Shown: positions 1 to 10,839 of the stretch, piece by piece
Position numbering within the stretch: position 1 is the stretch's first letter
Layout: every line of letters begins with the position of its first letter
NCBI GenBank assembly: GCA_949987705.1
Contig: OX465283.1
Span: forward strand, 93,855,813 to 93,919,812
DNA from: Thereva unica
Taxonomy: Eukaryota > Arthropoda > Insecta > Diptera > Therevidae
Length of the DNA: 64,000 bases
Direction of reading: 5' to 3'
Notes under the pieces: model-generated
The model's database searches: none
The model's input: the letters and a program-made list of their open reading frames with translations, nothing else
What the model was told of the DNA's origin: nothing
Made by a program: the position numbers and the translations under genes

Positions 1-440
1 CTACGTATGGATGTGAAGCATGGAGTATCTCCCAGAAATCCGCGGAGGAGATGATATATTTGAGAGAAAGGTTCTCCGAAGGATATACGGGCTAACCAAT
101 GAAGGCAATGCATGGAGAATACACTTGAATCACGAATTGTACGACTTATACAAAGAGTGTAAACTTTCGATCCATGCCAAACTACTAGGATACCAAAAAA
201 GCCCTGTATCTACTACCAGATGGCAAAAGACCAGTTGGCAAACGACGGCCAAGGTGGGAAGACAACATTAAGGCCGATGCACCAAAACTGCTCAAACAAG
301 AAACTAGCGACAAGCTGCGGAGCAGAGAGACGTCTGGAGGAGGAAGCTGATGGAAGCCAGGGGACCGAAGAAGAAGAAGGGTGTATTGCACAAAGTAACG
401 GTTAACGGTTTAGCCACTAGGGCGTTTTAAAACTCTTTTG
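1..440 (+). mobile_element. 3' fragment of an RTE-like LINE (C-terminal part of the polymerase ORF)
   Basis: The plus strand encodes the tail of a non-LTR retrotransposon polymerase, with the stretch IFERKVLRRIYG followed by NHELYDLYKECKLS. The same residues occur in the minus-strand LINE near 59.8-60.1 kb, so both belong to one family. Relative to that copy, about 40 bp covering the RWAGHVQRMD region is missing near position 190, which breaks the frame. The 5' part lies outside the window and the exact 3' end is uncertain. It is a dead remnant. Confidence 0.75.
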
Positions 441-1290
441 GTAGAGGTTTAATATCACCCTGTATTTTTGTAACCCTGTGAGATATTTTCATGAATAAGC
501 AATTTCCGTAGAATACCACCACCTATCTCAAATTGTAAAAAAAACTTACTAGCCTACAAGCTTCTAGAGTTATGAGTCGTCAAAGTTTGTTTTTCAATGT
601 CTTATTTTTATTGCAAAATTTAATGGAAAACTAAGGGTGAGTTGCACCAAATCATTGATTAAAGTAATTTTTAAAATTAACTCTAACAATAACAAACTTG
701 TTGAAGTTCCAGTTTGTAAAAATGATCGTTAAAAACTTTGTCGTAAAATATCCCTAAATTTTCTCTGGCAAAAAAGGGATTTTCTTGTACTACTAATGTA
801 CATACTAATGTCTATATCTTTATTATTGTTTTTTCTCTTCATTTGCTCGTGTCTCAATCACAGCGTAAGCACTTAAATTTTCCCTTTTTCACTCGGTAGT
901 ATACTGGTTGATATTATGGAACACGACCATATTCTCAATTCTGGCAATATACGTATGTTTTAATACAATTCAAATTTTATCATAAGAAAATTGAAGATAT
1001 ACATTTGTACATGTTAGAAATTCAGCGATCCAATATCACTGAGCAAATATCACTTGCCTAAATAGAAAACAATCCTGTTTGTAAGCCAAAGAAAACCACT
1101 AAATGTGACAGTGATCACCTTCAAATGCAAGTTAAATGTGATATTCAAAATTTATTTTAAAAACATTTTTCAAAAGTGATCTCTAATGTCAAACCTTAAT
1201 TGTAAGACTTGGTAGCTACAAGCTAATGTCGGTAATGACAGTTCGAAATTCTTATTCCCAATGTAATTGTGACCTCACGAGATGACAGTA
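441..1290. other. AT-rich stretch with no recognised gene
   Basis: No convincing open frame, RNA gene or terminal-repeat element was found here. It separates the LINE tail from the first long-inverted-repeat element. Confidence 0.5.
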
Positions 1291-1323
1291 TAGTCTATTG
1301 ATTATGTCTTGATTAGTCTATTG

Positions 1324-1913
1324 CCCAGCGGGAAAACTAGCAAGGGGTTACTCAGGTAACCGACGAATTCTTCAATGATTTGTGTAACCGCCTGCATGGT
1401 AATCGAAAAATTCAACTGCAAATTTAGTGAAATGGAGGTCTTTACATTGTAATGACTAGGTAAGCGACTAGGTAATGACTTGTGAAACACTTTCGTTGGA
1501 AATGTGATGTGCTTTTATTATTCATTGTCTTTGGCTTGTCGAAGCCTCTCTTCTTGAGTTTATTCCGTCCTCGAAATTCGTTCGGAGTGGATCGTGACCA
1601 AGTGCAGTCAAAAAGATATCCTGCTAGTAAAACTCTCTCCAAATGTAGCAGAAATGCAATGCTAATTTCGGATAGCAATGTTTTTAATGCTAAAAAGGGT
1701 AGCCAGAAATTTATTCTGCATGCCTTACATGGTAATCTATGTATTCACCCAATACACTTCACCTCTGAAATAAGTCCTCGTCTGTAATGCCTATAGTAAG
1801 TACTTACCGCCCTAGGACACCCCTATGTAAAAGTAAGCTATGATTTCATCACAAAGGTAATGGGTCCATCTCATTACCACCTCGCTTACCTAGCCATTAC
1901 ATTTCCCGCTGGG
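1324..1913. mobile_element. MITE with perfect 12-bp TIR (CCCAGCGGGAAA) and a 2-bp target duplication
   Basis: The ends are CCCAGCGGGAAA and its exact reverse complement. Comparison with the opposite arm of the host element shows that the empty site reads ATTGATTATG, so the duplicated bases are TG. Inside both ends, words of the form GTAAG or GTAATG and their complements recur many times (for example around 1,460-1,480, 1,796-1,806 and 1,855-1,900). No coding capacity was found. Related ends occur at 28,531-29,197, at 9.45 kb and at 61,989. Confidence 0.8.
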
Positions 1914-2427
1914 TGATTATGTCAGTAACTAAGGCGTTCACGGGGTTTTATTGCGGGAATCGTTCAATGGGTCATTTAAGAAGAAAAAACTGCGGAGTAC
2001 TATTAAATTAGAGGATGGAAATTGGATATAGGGGTCCAAATGGACCCTTTTTAGTTTTTGCAATATATCTCGCAAAAAAACAAAATTTCGTCATACATTA
2101 TGGCTTATTTAAAAAATTTAGAAAATTTTTTTTTATGTCAAAAATGTTGAAACCAAAACGAAAAAAACGAAAATATCGATATTTTTTTGTTTTTTTTTTT
2201 TGCATTTTTGACTATATATTTTTTTGGGTCAGAGATAGGTATAGAATTTTTCAAACTCCGTTACACAAAAAATTTGAGCAGTTCTGCGCACCTCGTTGCC
2301 AAATTTTATAAATAATGTTCTATCATTTCCCCTCTTTCTAGTTAAAACGGCAACAAACACTGAAAAAACTCAACAAAATAATTTGGGAAGGGATGCGCGC
2401 ACGCCGAATGAATAAAGTTAATTTATT

Positions 2428-4428
2428 GACTTCCCAGTATAGGAAGTTATTGTAATCGGTCCGAAAATCGAAATCGGAAATTTCGACGAATTTTCATCTT
2501 TCAAGGTCCCAGGAGCTTTTAAGCCAAAAATTGGGAGGAAGTATGTGTATGTGTGTGTGCGTACGGATGCGGTCATTTTTTCCTGCACGATATCGCGCGA
2601 ACCAAAACTGATATCGACTTCGTTGAGGTGTTGTTCGAAGCGTATTAAACGAAATATGATCTGAAAAGATTTTCATAAAATTCAGTCCAGCCGTTTTTTT
2701 GTTTAAGCGACGTAAGTGATTTTTACACCTGCACTATATAGCACGAACCAACCATGATACCGACTTCTTTGAGGTGCCGATCGTAGCGTATTACCGAAAG
2801 TACAGTTTGAAAAGATTTTCATAAAATTCGAACGAGCGGTATCTATGTTTAAAGGGCGTAAGTGATTTTTGTACATGGTCTATAGAACACAAACCAAAAA
2901 TGATATTGACTTCATTGAGGTGTCGTTCGAAGCGTATTAACCGAAATATGGTCTGAAAAGATTTTCATGAAATTCGGTCTAGCCGTTTTTTTGTTTAAGC
3001 GACGTTGGTGATTTTTAACTTCCCAGTATAAGAAGCTGTTGTAATCGGTCCGAAAATCGAAATCGAAATTCAAGGTCCCAGGAGCATTTTAAGCAAAAAA
3101 TTGGGAGGAAGTATGTGTGTGTGTGCGTACATATGTGGTAATTTTTTCCTGCACGATATCGCGCGAACCAAAAAAGATATCGAATTCGTTGAGGTGTCGT
3201 TCGAAGCGTATTAACCGAAATATGATCTGAAAAGATTTTCATAAAATTCGGTCGAGCCGTTTTTTTTTGTTTAAACGGCGTAAGTGATTTTTGTACATGC
3301 ACGATATCACCCGAACCACGAAAGATATTGACTTACTTGAGGTGCGTTCGAAGCGTATTAGCGACAATAAAGATGAAAAGATTTTTATAATATTCGGTCG
3401 AGTGGTTTTTTGGTTTAAATGACATAAGTGATTTTTGTACCTGCACGATATCGCGCGAATTATAAAAGATATCGATTTAGTTGACGTTCGAAGAGTATTA
3501 ACCCTGATCTGAAAAGATTTTCATAAAATTCGGTCGAACCGTTTTTTTGTTTAAACGACGTTTATGATTTTTGTACCTGCAAGATTCCACGCAAACTAAA
3601 AACTATATCGACTTCATTGAAGTGCCGAAAAAAGAATATTAACGAAGAAATGCTCTGAAAAAAATTTCATGATATTCGGTCGGGCCTTTTTTGTTTAAAT
3701 AGAAAAACTTCGGCTAATTGTCAGAAAGACCTTAAATTGACAAGTTTTACTAATATCTAATAAACTCGATGGAATGAGAACCGTTCTAAACGAGGTGATC
3801 TTTTCTGGGTTCTGCACAGCGATCGCCTTTCAACGAAACATCACTTGTCAAAATCCGACAACCTTTCAAATCGTGCAAAAATTTCGTTACCCTTTACAAA
3901 CAGCGCGAATTTTTCAAACCTTGGATTAGCAGTTTTTGACGGGAAACTACGCGTGATACAGTTTCAGAAAATTGCGGTTCATCCCGGAATTTCCAGTAGT
4001 TACCGCAAAATTGGTTCTTTTTGGTCAAGTCTGACAAGTACTTAACAGTTACAGTTTTGCTAATATCTCCTGAAAGCCTTGGAATTTCCAAATGAAGTCA
4101 TTCGCTTCTCAGTTTGTCAACGGCGCTTCAGCACGTTCAATACGAATTTGAACACCCGCTTTAGTGCAGCAAACGAAATACGGAGGAAATGTTTGTTTGC
4201 TAACGTTCAGGAAAAACAAATTCTCTAGAACAATCTTGTGGATTTACTACTATTATAGTTATTTGAACTAGCTTCTCTTGGGATTGCTTTATCATTAGTT
4301 TTGATACTAGCCAATTTTCCACTAGTGCTAAACGTATAACTATTTTGTAAGAAGTCAGTTTATTCCATCTTCGTTCATCATACTGGGAAGTTAATCGTGT
4401 GGACCAAAGGGGTCAAACCCAAAGTCTA
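2428..4428. mobile_element. HINE-like (Helitron/Helentron-related) non-autonomous element
   Basis: Short inverted sequences lie near both ends: ACTTCCCAGTATA near 2,430 and ATACTGGGAAGT near 4,380. Between them is an array of about 146-bp tandem repeats. The segment after the right inverted motif (GTGGACC...GGGGTCAAACCC) can form a small hairpin and is followed by CTAG|T. Subterminal inverted motifs, a central minisatellite, a 3' hairpin and a CTAG end are the hallmarks of HINE/DINE-like elements. That assignment rests on family knowledge and is inferred, because no Rep/helicase gene is present. A second copy ends at 41,860. Confidence 0.5.
2560..3700. repeat. 146-bp tandem repeat array inside the HINE-like element
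   Basis: The word AAAAGATTTTCAT or a close variant recurs at about 2,664, 2,810, 2,956, 3,230, 3,376, 3,512 and 3,658, giving a spacing of about 146 bp. Each unit also contains GTAAGTGATTTTTGTAC and GCACGATATCGCGCGAACC variants. The wider gap at 2,956-3,230 holds a second copy of the element's left-end sequence at 3,016, so the array was partly restarted by an internal duplication. Confidence 0.85.
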
Positions 4429-5730
4429 GTAATAACAAGTTTTTCATCTTCATACAAAATTTTCCCCCATTAGTTGTGTGCGTGTCTATATGAAATTCAC
4501 TGCTGAGCAAAACTCAACGCATACTTCTTGAACTAGGCGAGACAAAGCCAGATTCTCTCTTTTCGATAAAGTATGCATAACAGAAAAGGAAAGAAAATTG
4601 AATCAGCTGTTTTGTTTCATAAATCAAAACAAACGAGCAAATATGCACCAATACATTAATTTATCTCCATATAAACTCATAAAAGTTTCTGCTGTTTAGT
4701 TGTGTGCGAAGGCGTATAAAAATGTTGCATTCTCTTTCTGATGGCCTGACATAGTCATTTGAAGAACTTGTGCATATAGCTGTCCGCCTTTCACTCACTA
4801 ACCATATGAAGATGAACGACTTGTTAATTTCTAGACTTTGGTCAAACTCACATCCAAGACCCTCTCCATTACAGGCCATGAAGTTCTCTCTTGAACTAAC
4901 ACAACCATAGCTGAAGTCAGTCCACAAATCTGACATTTGGTTAGAATAAACATGGCGCGGAATAGGCTCGGGATTGTTTTCGTTATATTTTTGTGGTAAA
5001 AAGTGGAAAATCAATCATTGTAATTTATTACTTTAAACTATACATGGATTATCAGTGATTAGTTCTTTAGTGATTTAATAAAAAAAAAAATAGTGATTTA
5101 GTGAGTTTTAAGTGTGTTAATTGTTGAGGTGATCAATTTATTTTACGTTCGCGGTGTTTTTTTCGTATTTATTAAGGAAAAATATGCTGATTATTTAATT
5201 AAAAGTGATTTTAAAGTCATTAAATAATTTATTATGGAATTGTTATTAAACATGTAAGTGCAGAAAAGTGTGAAAGGACAAGTGAATAAGAAAAGTGTTT
5301 CTACACCTATATTTTTAATACTAATTACATAATATATGTATTAATCACTTTAAAATCACTTGTAATCCCATGACTAAACAAAACATTAAATTTTCAACAT
5401 TTTTTAGTAAATAAACATGAAAAAACCGTGAATGTGAAAACAGTTGTTCGCCTTAACAATTAAAGCACTTAAAAGACACTTAATCACTAAATTATTTTTA
5501 TTTTTTTTTTAATTAAATCACTAATATTCACTGGTAAATCCAAGTGCAGTTAAAAATGTTAAAATACAATATTTTATCACTTTTTAATACAAAAATATAA
5601 CAAAAATTTTCCCATACTGCCTCTCTGCCATGTTATTCCGGTGACTTTTTGGACTGAGACCAACACCAACACCACGAAAAATTCTCCTTCGTGGCCTGTA
5701 GTTGAGAGGGTCTTGCCACATCCCAACTAG
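4429..5730. mobile_element. Unclassified insert containing a roughly 470-bp imperfect palindrome
   Basis: This block is absent from the related copies near 43.5 and 57.35 kb, so it came in with or after the HINE-like element. Between about 5,062 and 5,535 the two halves are inverted copies: AGTGATTTAATAAAAA and TTTAGTGAG on the left are mirrored by complementary words on the right, with a second inner pair around AAGTGATTTTAAAGT. It ends in CCACATCCCAACTAG followed by T, the same 15 bases that end the HINE-like copy at 41,860, so it may carry its own helitron-type end. No coding frame was recognised. Confidence 0.45.
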
Positions 5731-6234
5731 TCTTTCTATGTGTTGAGCAGAGCTTTTAAATACATGTAAAGCCCCTGCTCAACAAAGGCAGTTTTTACAA
5801 AGGCATAATTATACTTTAATTATGCGAAATATTTCTCATTTCTAAATTTAAAATAATTTAAAAAAATGCTGAAAAAAATTCCTTTGACTAAATGAGCGTT
5901 TTCATTCATAAACCGACAGTTCCCCGTAGTCGCAAGCAACACAACCTCCCCGGGCAGAAGCGCGTATGCGACTGGCAGGAAACGTCAACAATCTAGTAAT
6001 CAAAGTGATAAAAACACAAATTTCGTATTTTTTAGTAGAAACTACTACAAATTATTTCTGTAGCATATGTGTAAAATATAATAACCTTAAAATAAAAAAA
6101 ATATATAAAAACGGGTGTTTTTCAGTCATAATTTGCAAATTTTTTAAATAATCAAGTCCCAGAAAAATACACCTCCCTTTAGCAATACGCAGTCGCGACT
6201 GATTACATGGCAGCAAGTGATTTGATAGGAGGAG
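5731..6234. repeat. Internal segment of the long-TIR element, shared with 43.5-44.05 and 57.4-57.86 kb
   Basis: It starts at TCTTTCTATGTGTTGAGCAG, and homologous DNA follows directly on AAAGTTAATTAA in the two other copies. It includes the conserved words AAGCAACACAACCT, AGAAGCGCGTATGCGAC and AAAACGGGTGTTTTTCAG. No open frame of note is present. Confidence 0.75.
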
Positions 6235-6759
6235 CACTGACATATAATAATGGACTGCTCATCAGCAATTATTCCCATACAAACCGATGGCACCAAAAAG
6301 GTATATTCGACTCGCTCATCCATAAGCCCCCAAACTGACAGCAGGACTCAGAAGTAAAATCAGACTGACAGAAATAAAATCAGGTTAAATCAATTAGAAA
6401 AAAATAGACGGGTACAGTGATGTTTATATCTTTTGCTCTTTTCCCCATAGACCCCCGGATTTTAACATACAGAATGTCAGTTGCTAAAACAGGCGTTAAG
6501 AACTTAAATCAGATACACATAAAATTTGCAAATTTGTGAAAAAAAGGCATTTTAAAAGGTGAAAAGGTGAAAATAGTGTTTATTAATTTTTTTAAACAAA
6601 ATATTTGTGTTATTTTAATGTTTTAAGTACGTATTTAAAAAAATGTAAATTTCAAAAGTGATTCCGGTGTTTACATAGAGTGAAAAAAGGTTTGTAGCCT
6701 ATGGAACAAATTGGTGCCATGAAAAATTCCTCATGAGCAGTCCATTCTATATGTCAGTG
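6235..6759. mobile_element. hAT-type MITE with an 8-bp target duplication
   Basis: The ends are inverted repeats beginning CACTGACATATA, and similarity between the arms extends about 60 bp. The flanks are AGGAGGAG on the left and AGGAGCAG on the right, an 8-bp duplication with one mismatch. Uninterrupted copies at 44.0 and 57.76 kb read GGAGGAGTTAAATGAAGC, which confirms the empty site. The 8-bp duplication and CA...TG ends fit hAT. No transposase is present. Confidence 0.8.
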
Positions 6760-6767
6760 AGGAGCAG

Positions 6768-7419
6768 TTAACTGAAGCTTTTGTCTGAGCTTTTAAACAT
6801 TTTTAAGAACTTAGCTGGGGAACATGCGCGGGATGTCACTAAGTTTGAAAACAACTATATAGGTATTGCTTTTTAAAAAAGAAAGTGAAGAGAATGAAAG
6901 CAATGGTTGTATAAAAGTTTAAAAAAAAGTTATGTTCGAGTGGCCATATTTCCGCCAATTTTTAATCAAAATTTTTTTTTCGACCCGGAATTTTAAAGGA
7001 AATTTTGTCTATTTTCTTTTTTAAATAGCAATACCTACATATACCTATCTCTGACCCAAAAAAAGATATAAGTCAAAAAAGCAAAAAACAAAAAAATATC
7101 GACATTTTCGCTTTTTTTTTCTTTTTGTTTAAGCATTATTGACATAAAATAAATTTATATTTTTTTAAATAAGCCATTTCCATGGGAAATTTAATTCTCT
7201 ATAAAATATCTCATATAATGTATGTCGAAATTTTGATTCGTTTGCGAGATATATTGCAAAAATTAAAAAGGGTCCATTTTGACCCCTATCTCCAATTTCC
7301 ACCCTCTAATTTAATAGCACCCTGGTTTTTCTTCTTAAATGATCCATTGAACAACGATTCCTACAATAAAACTCCATGAACGTTTTAGTTCCTTTCTATA
7401 TGACATAATCAATAGACTA
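6768..7419. repeat. Right part and right inverted arm of the long-TIR element
   Basis: The first 100 bases continue the shared internal segment. From about 7,020 onward the sequence is the inverted counterpart of 1,916-2,250, including the GGGTCAGAGATAGG and GGGGTCCAAATGG words in reverse complement. No gene was recognised. Confidence 0.7.
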
Positions 7420-8236
7420 GTACTCAAGTTATTATATGTATATGTACTCAAATATATATTACCAAATGCACTTTTAGTATTAATTGACAAAAAATCGAAA
7501 ACATTCCGCTGGTTTTACAAAAACTTTATCTTTAATAGTTAAGATTGTGTATCTTAATTTTTTAAATAACCGACTCCTTATAATTACTTTACTGATGCCT
7601 GCGCCATCTGTGTACAAATTTAAATAAATTAACGAATTGTGAATATTTTTCTGCTGGTTTGGTAAAATTTGTTTATATGCCATCACTTAATGTAATGTAA
7701 ATGATTGAGAAGGTAACTTCCGTTTCGTAACTGTCCTTGTTTTAGTTTCAGTTTTTTGAATTCACCCGTAGTTGCTCGAATCAATTCAAAATCCTCGGAA
7801 CGAGAGCGGGGAAATTTCACTTAAAAAAAAAATAATATAGTGATCGAAGATGTAAGGTAAAACTAAAAAAAATTGAAACCAAAAATAGCTAAATTTTTAA
7901 CCGAAGAAAAAGTTAACGTGCTACTTTTAAATGGTGAGCTATAAAATTAAATACTTAAGAATTAACTGTATAATTGAATAACTTTTAGAATAGGAAAACT
8001 AATATAAAAATTAACAAGATATTGATGACTGATTTTTTTTATTGAAATATCAAATACTAACTTATTGAAAAGAGAAAAAATATTACATAAATAATAAAAT
8101 ATAAAAGATATCTTTTTTTGTGGAAAAATATTCATTTAATCTTATGGAGTGATATTTATTTTATTTGGCGTCATGGGTAACGATAGCATAAAACAAATGA
8201 TAGCCGTAAAAATTTCATGGTAATAGCACCAATTAT
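7420..8236. other. AT-rich stretch with no recognised feature
   Basis: I see no terminal repeats, RNA gene or credible coding region in this stretch. Confidence 0.5.
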
Positions 8237-8678
8237 ACAGGCCTGCAAAAACGGGTCATTTTTTTTCTTTTCAATTTAATAGTCGTATCTTAAGTATTTT
8301 TTCGCGCTGAATCCGAATCCGTTGGCCAAATTGCCCTATCACGTCAGGATTCGATAAAAATCGTCGATTTCGCGCCAAGAAGTTTTTCTTTTCAGTATTA
8401 CAAAAAAAGTGTTTTCAAATTTCACGCTTTCGACATGGTTATCTGTAGATTTTGGCATGCTGAAAACGATCCCGTTGTCCGATTTGCCCTATCATTCCAT
8501 AGATTTGAGATATTTAATGCGCAAAAGTGCAAAAGACTCGTTTTTTGGCACTTTTAGGTTAGGATTGCTCAAAATCCTGACGTGACAGGGCAATTTGGCC
8601 AACGGATTCGGATTCAGCGCGAAAAAATACTTGGGATATGACTATTGGACTGAAAAGAAAAAAACCGTGCAGGCCTGT
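8237..8678. mobile_element. MITE with about 100-bp terminal inverted repeats
   Basis: The left arm starts ACAGGCCTGCA and the right arm ends with its complement. Both arms contain TTTTTTCGCGCTGAATCCG and GGCCAAATTGCCCT in opposite orientation. The middle holds a further weak repeat of the GTTGTCCGATTTGCCC type. No target duplication is obvious and no coding capacity was found. Confidence 0.75.
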
Positions 8679-8770
8679 GCTATCCATATCCCTTTAAAGC
8701 AACATGTGTCTCACGCCGTTAACAGTTTAACTCTGAAGATTTCTCACTTGTCTGGAGAACAGATAACTAA

Positions 8771-9263
8771 ATCCCACAAAAAAAAAAACATTAAAAATGT
8801 GAATTAGAAGTTGGTGGGCGCAGAAATTATTTATTCGGACTGCTTGAAACGCACTTATAACAAAAAGAAGTAATATGGATTAGCAAGATGAATCGTTTAT
8901 AGCATGAATTAATTAAACACGTGCATTTACGAACGAATTCAGTGTGGCTCAGTCTATAGTGTTTATAATAAAATTTGTTACATTTCGAAGGACAGCTAAG
9001 ATTCATGCTATACAGCGTACTCGCCAGCCAACTTTTTCGCGGTTAATAATACTTTATTGAGTTTAAAAAAAAATTGGCAGTTGTAAAATTCCTTTGAACT
9101 CGTTCGTAAATGCACGAGTTTAATTAATTCATGCTATTAACGATTCATCTTGCTAATCCATATTACTTCTTTTTGTCATAAGTGTGTTTTAAACAGTCTG
9201 AATAAATAATTTCTGCGCCCACGAAATTCTAATTCACATTTTTAATGTTTTTTTTGGTGGGAT
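8771..9263. mobile_element. Foldback element with about 185-bp inverted arms
   Basis: Positions 8,771-8,958 and 9,082-9,263 are near-perfect inverted copies; shared words include GTGGGCGCAGAAATTATTTA, AAGAAGTAATATGGATTAG and GCATGAATTAATTAAAC. About 125 bp separates the arms. The ends are ATCCCAC and GTGGGAT. It has no coding capacity and its superfamily is unknown. Confidence 0.8.
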
Positions 9264-9304
9264 ATCACTCTTTTTTGTTTTTTTTGAGTATACCGCAATT
9301 GCAA

Positions 9305-9395
9305 AAGATGAACAAAATAAAAGCTTTTCGATACCGGATCAAATATCCACAGGCGCCCATGAATATTTCCTTTTTAATGAAATGTTAAAAAGTAT
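9305..9395. mobile_element. Internal fragment of the CCCAG-type MITE family
   Basis: This piece matches 28,925-29,010 in the same orientation, including ATCCACAGGCGCCCATGAAT. It lies next to a second piece of the same family in the opposite orientation, so the locus is rearranged. Confidence 0.6.
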
Positions 9396-9450
9396 ATGGA
9401 ACTGGTATGAGAGCGGGAGCGCTGTAAGCTCCATTTCCCGCCGGGACCCC

Positions 9451-9832
9451 AGTGGGACTTGTAAGCTTACAGAAGTACTGAAATAAGCACCTACTAGTAA
9501 GAGGTAGGCCTGACTACACCCCTTACGGATGAGCAGTTCTGTAATTACTCTAAGGTCAGTACTTACGTAACTAGTCCCCCAACTAAATTCTAAACACTTC
9601 TCCAAATCGTCTTGTCCTCTTTATCGAATGAGAGCCGGGCTATTGAGTATGCTAATGTCACATTTTATGGCGACGAAGATAATTGCCCGTTTTCTTTTTT
9701 CTATAAAATTTATGAAAACTCCAGAAAAGCTCCCTTGAGAGTCCTCGAATACAAATGAGTCATCGGGAAGATTCTCACTTGTTTAGGTCTAATTCTGGAC
9801 TACACCTTACCATCTGCCTTCTCTTGTAATGG
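9451..9832. mobile_element. Truncated CCCAG-type MITE, inverted relative to the 28.5-kb copy
   Basis: It starts CCCAGTGGGAC, followed by GTAAGCTTACAGAAGTACTG, which is the reverse complement of the right end of 28,531-29,197. It continues through the matching interior as far as CTTGTAATGG. There it abuts a LINE fragment, so one terminus is lost. The GTAAG/CTTAC words seen in the other family members are again frequent. Confidence 0.7.
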
Positions 9833-10226
9833 CCTGTGCTGTTATATATAAAACCTACATTGAGACCCTTCTCGAATATAACTCCTTCGTTTGGGGTGGC
9901 GATCCAATAACCACCTTCAAAAAAGGGCCGTTAAATTAGTTGATGACGACACCGCTTGCTCCACCATCGACCCCCTCAGCCACCATAGGAATGTAGCAGC
10001 ACTGACAAAATTTTATCGCTACTATCATAGCAACTGTTCCACCGAGATAAACGCTACGCTGCCTCCACGGCAATCTTATACCCGCAACCCCCGATAATCC
10101 CACTCATCTCACTCTCACAATGGAATAATTTCGCGCAGTCAGTATTTGCGAGCTCCTACAACATCCAAGAGTTCAAACGCAGGGTTCATCACCACCTTCT
10201 TCAATCCCCCCGTACCTTTATAACCT
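9833..10226 (+). mobile_element. 3' fragment of the Jockey/CR1-type LINE (same family as 16.1-19.6 kb)
   Basis: The plus strand encodes the post-RT C-terminal region. Recognisable stretches are DDDTACSTIDPLSHHRNVAA and ALTKFYRYYHSNC, nearly identical to 19.0-19.45 kb. It is truncated at the 5' end and carries small deletions, including one near 10,095. It ends close to the family's ORF terminus. Confidence 0.8.
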
Positions 10227-10231
10227 TTAAC

Positions 10232-10345
10232 CTATTTCATTCATTTCAGTTTTCTATGGAATCGCTCCACCATAACATTTGCTTGTGGATGGTAGGCGAT
10301 TGTTCTTATTCGGTGTGTACCTATAAGCGACCCTTGATCTGTTGT
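10232..10345 (-). pseudogene. Ty3/gypsy integrase core fragment
   Basis: The minus strand reads TDQGSLIG, then HRIRTIAYHPQAN, then VERFHRKLK. This matches the integrase core pattern of Ty3/gypsy elements around the second and third catalytic acidic residues (TTDxG...YHPQANGxVERxHR). The frame is lost on both sides. Upstream on the same strand, near 10,436-10,560, a stretch reading KSIFISRFSPKTT resembles another transposon-encoded domain, but I cannot place it. Confidence 0.6.
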
Positions 10346-10839
10346 AAGTTGTAAGGCGGTGCAGTTAGAACAAAAGACGCAATCGATTCGGAAACGTTGC
10401 TAATTTTCCGACAGGAGACAGTCTCGGGATTAACTGATTTTCCCCTTAAGTATTCTTTATTTAACTCTGTCGTAGTTTTAGGGGAGAAACGCGAAATGAA
10501 AATACTTTGTGGCTTAGGAACCGTTACCAGGTTGGCGTAGGTTGCCGAAGACAGTATTCCCAGTGAGCTAAGGTCCCATACTAGTAAAACATTTTTAATG
10601 CCACAGCCGGCTCTGGGATAGGGCTAGAGCCTATTGGTGGTGAAGGGGCCACGGACATAGTTATTGGAGTTCGTTGTCTTCTTCATGTTGATAGATTGTA
10701 TTTCAAATTTTGGATCAACTGTCATATCGTCAATGGATAGAGAGAATTATCTAGATAATTCGTTTATTGTCGATATGGAAGAGTCATTGGCCACCCTGGA
10801 GGAGGCTACCGTGTCGAAACAAGGTTCGGGTAGAGGTTG

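Larger units (their letters stand above)
1291..7419. mobile_element. Composite element with long terminal inverted repeats (about 350 bp), heavily interrupted
   Basis: The left arm (about 1.29-1.32 and 1.91-2.25 kb) and right arm (about 7.02-7.42 kb) are imperfect inverted copies. They share the terminal motif TAGTCTATTGATTATGTC and a long internal stretch around the words AAATTAGAGG and GGACCCTTTTTA. Between the arms sit segments (2,246-2,427, 5,731-6,234 and 6,768-6,872) that recur uninterrupted at 43.3-44.05 and 57.17-57.86 kb. Those other copies show where the insertions lie in this one. No transposase was found, so this looks like a large non-autonomous DNA element. A possible GTA duplication flanks the arms, but it is weak evidence. 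Confidence 0.55.

Noticed and set aside
1482..1787. 101-codon frame inside the first MITE as a protein
   Set aside because: It is confined to a 590-bp element with non-coding character and shows no family resemblance.
2015..2311. Lysine/phenylalanine-rich 98-codon frame
   Set aside because: It is a low-complexity AAA/TTT translation within the inverted arm of a repeat.
4661..5014. 117-codon minus-strand frame as a gene
   Set aside because: No domain recognised; it lies in an unclassified insert with AT-rich composition and no splice or neighbour support.
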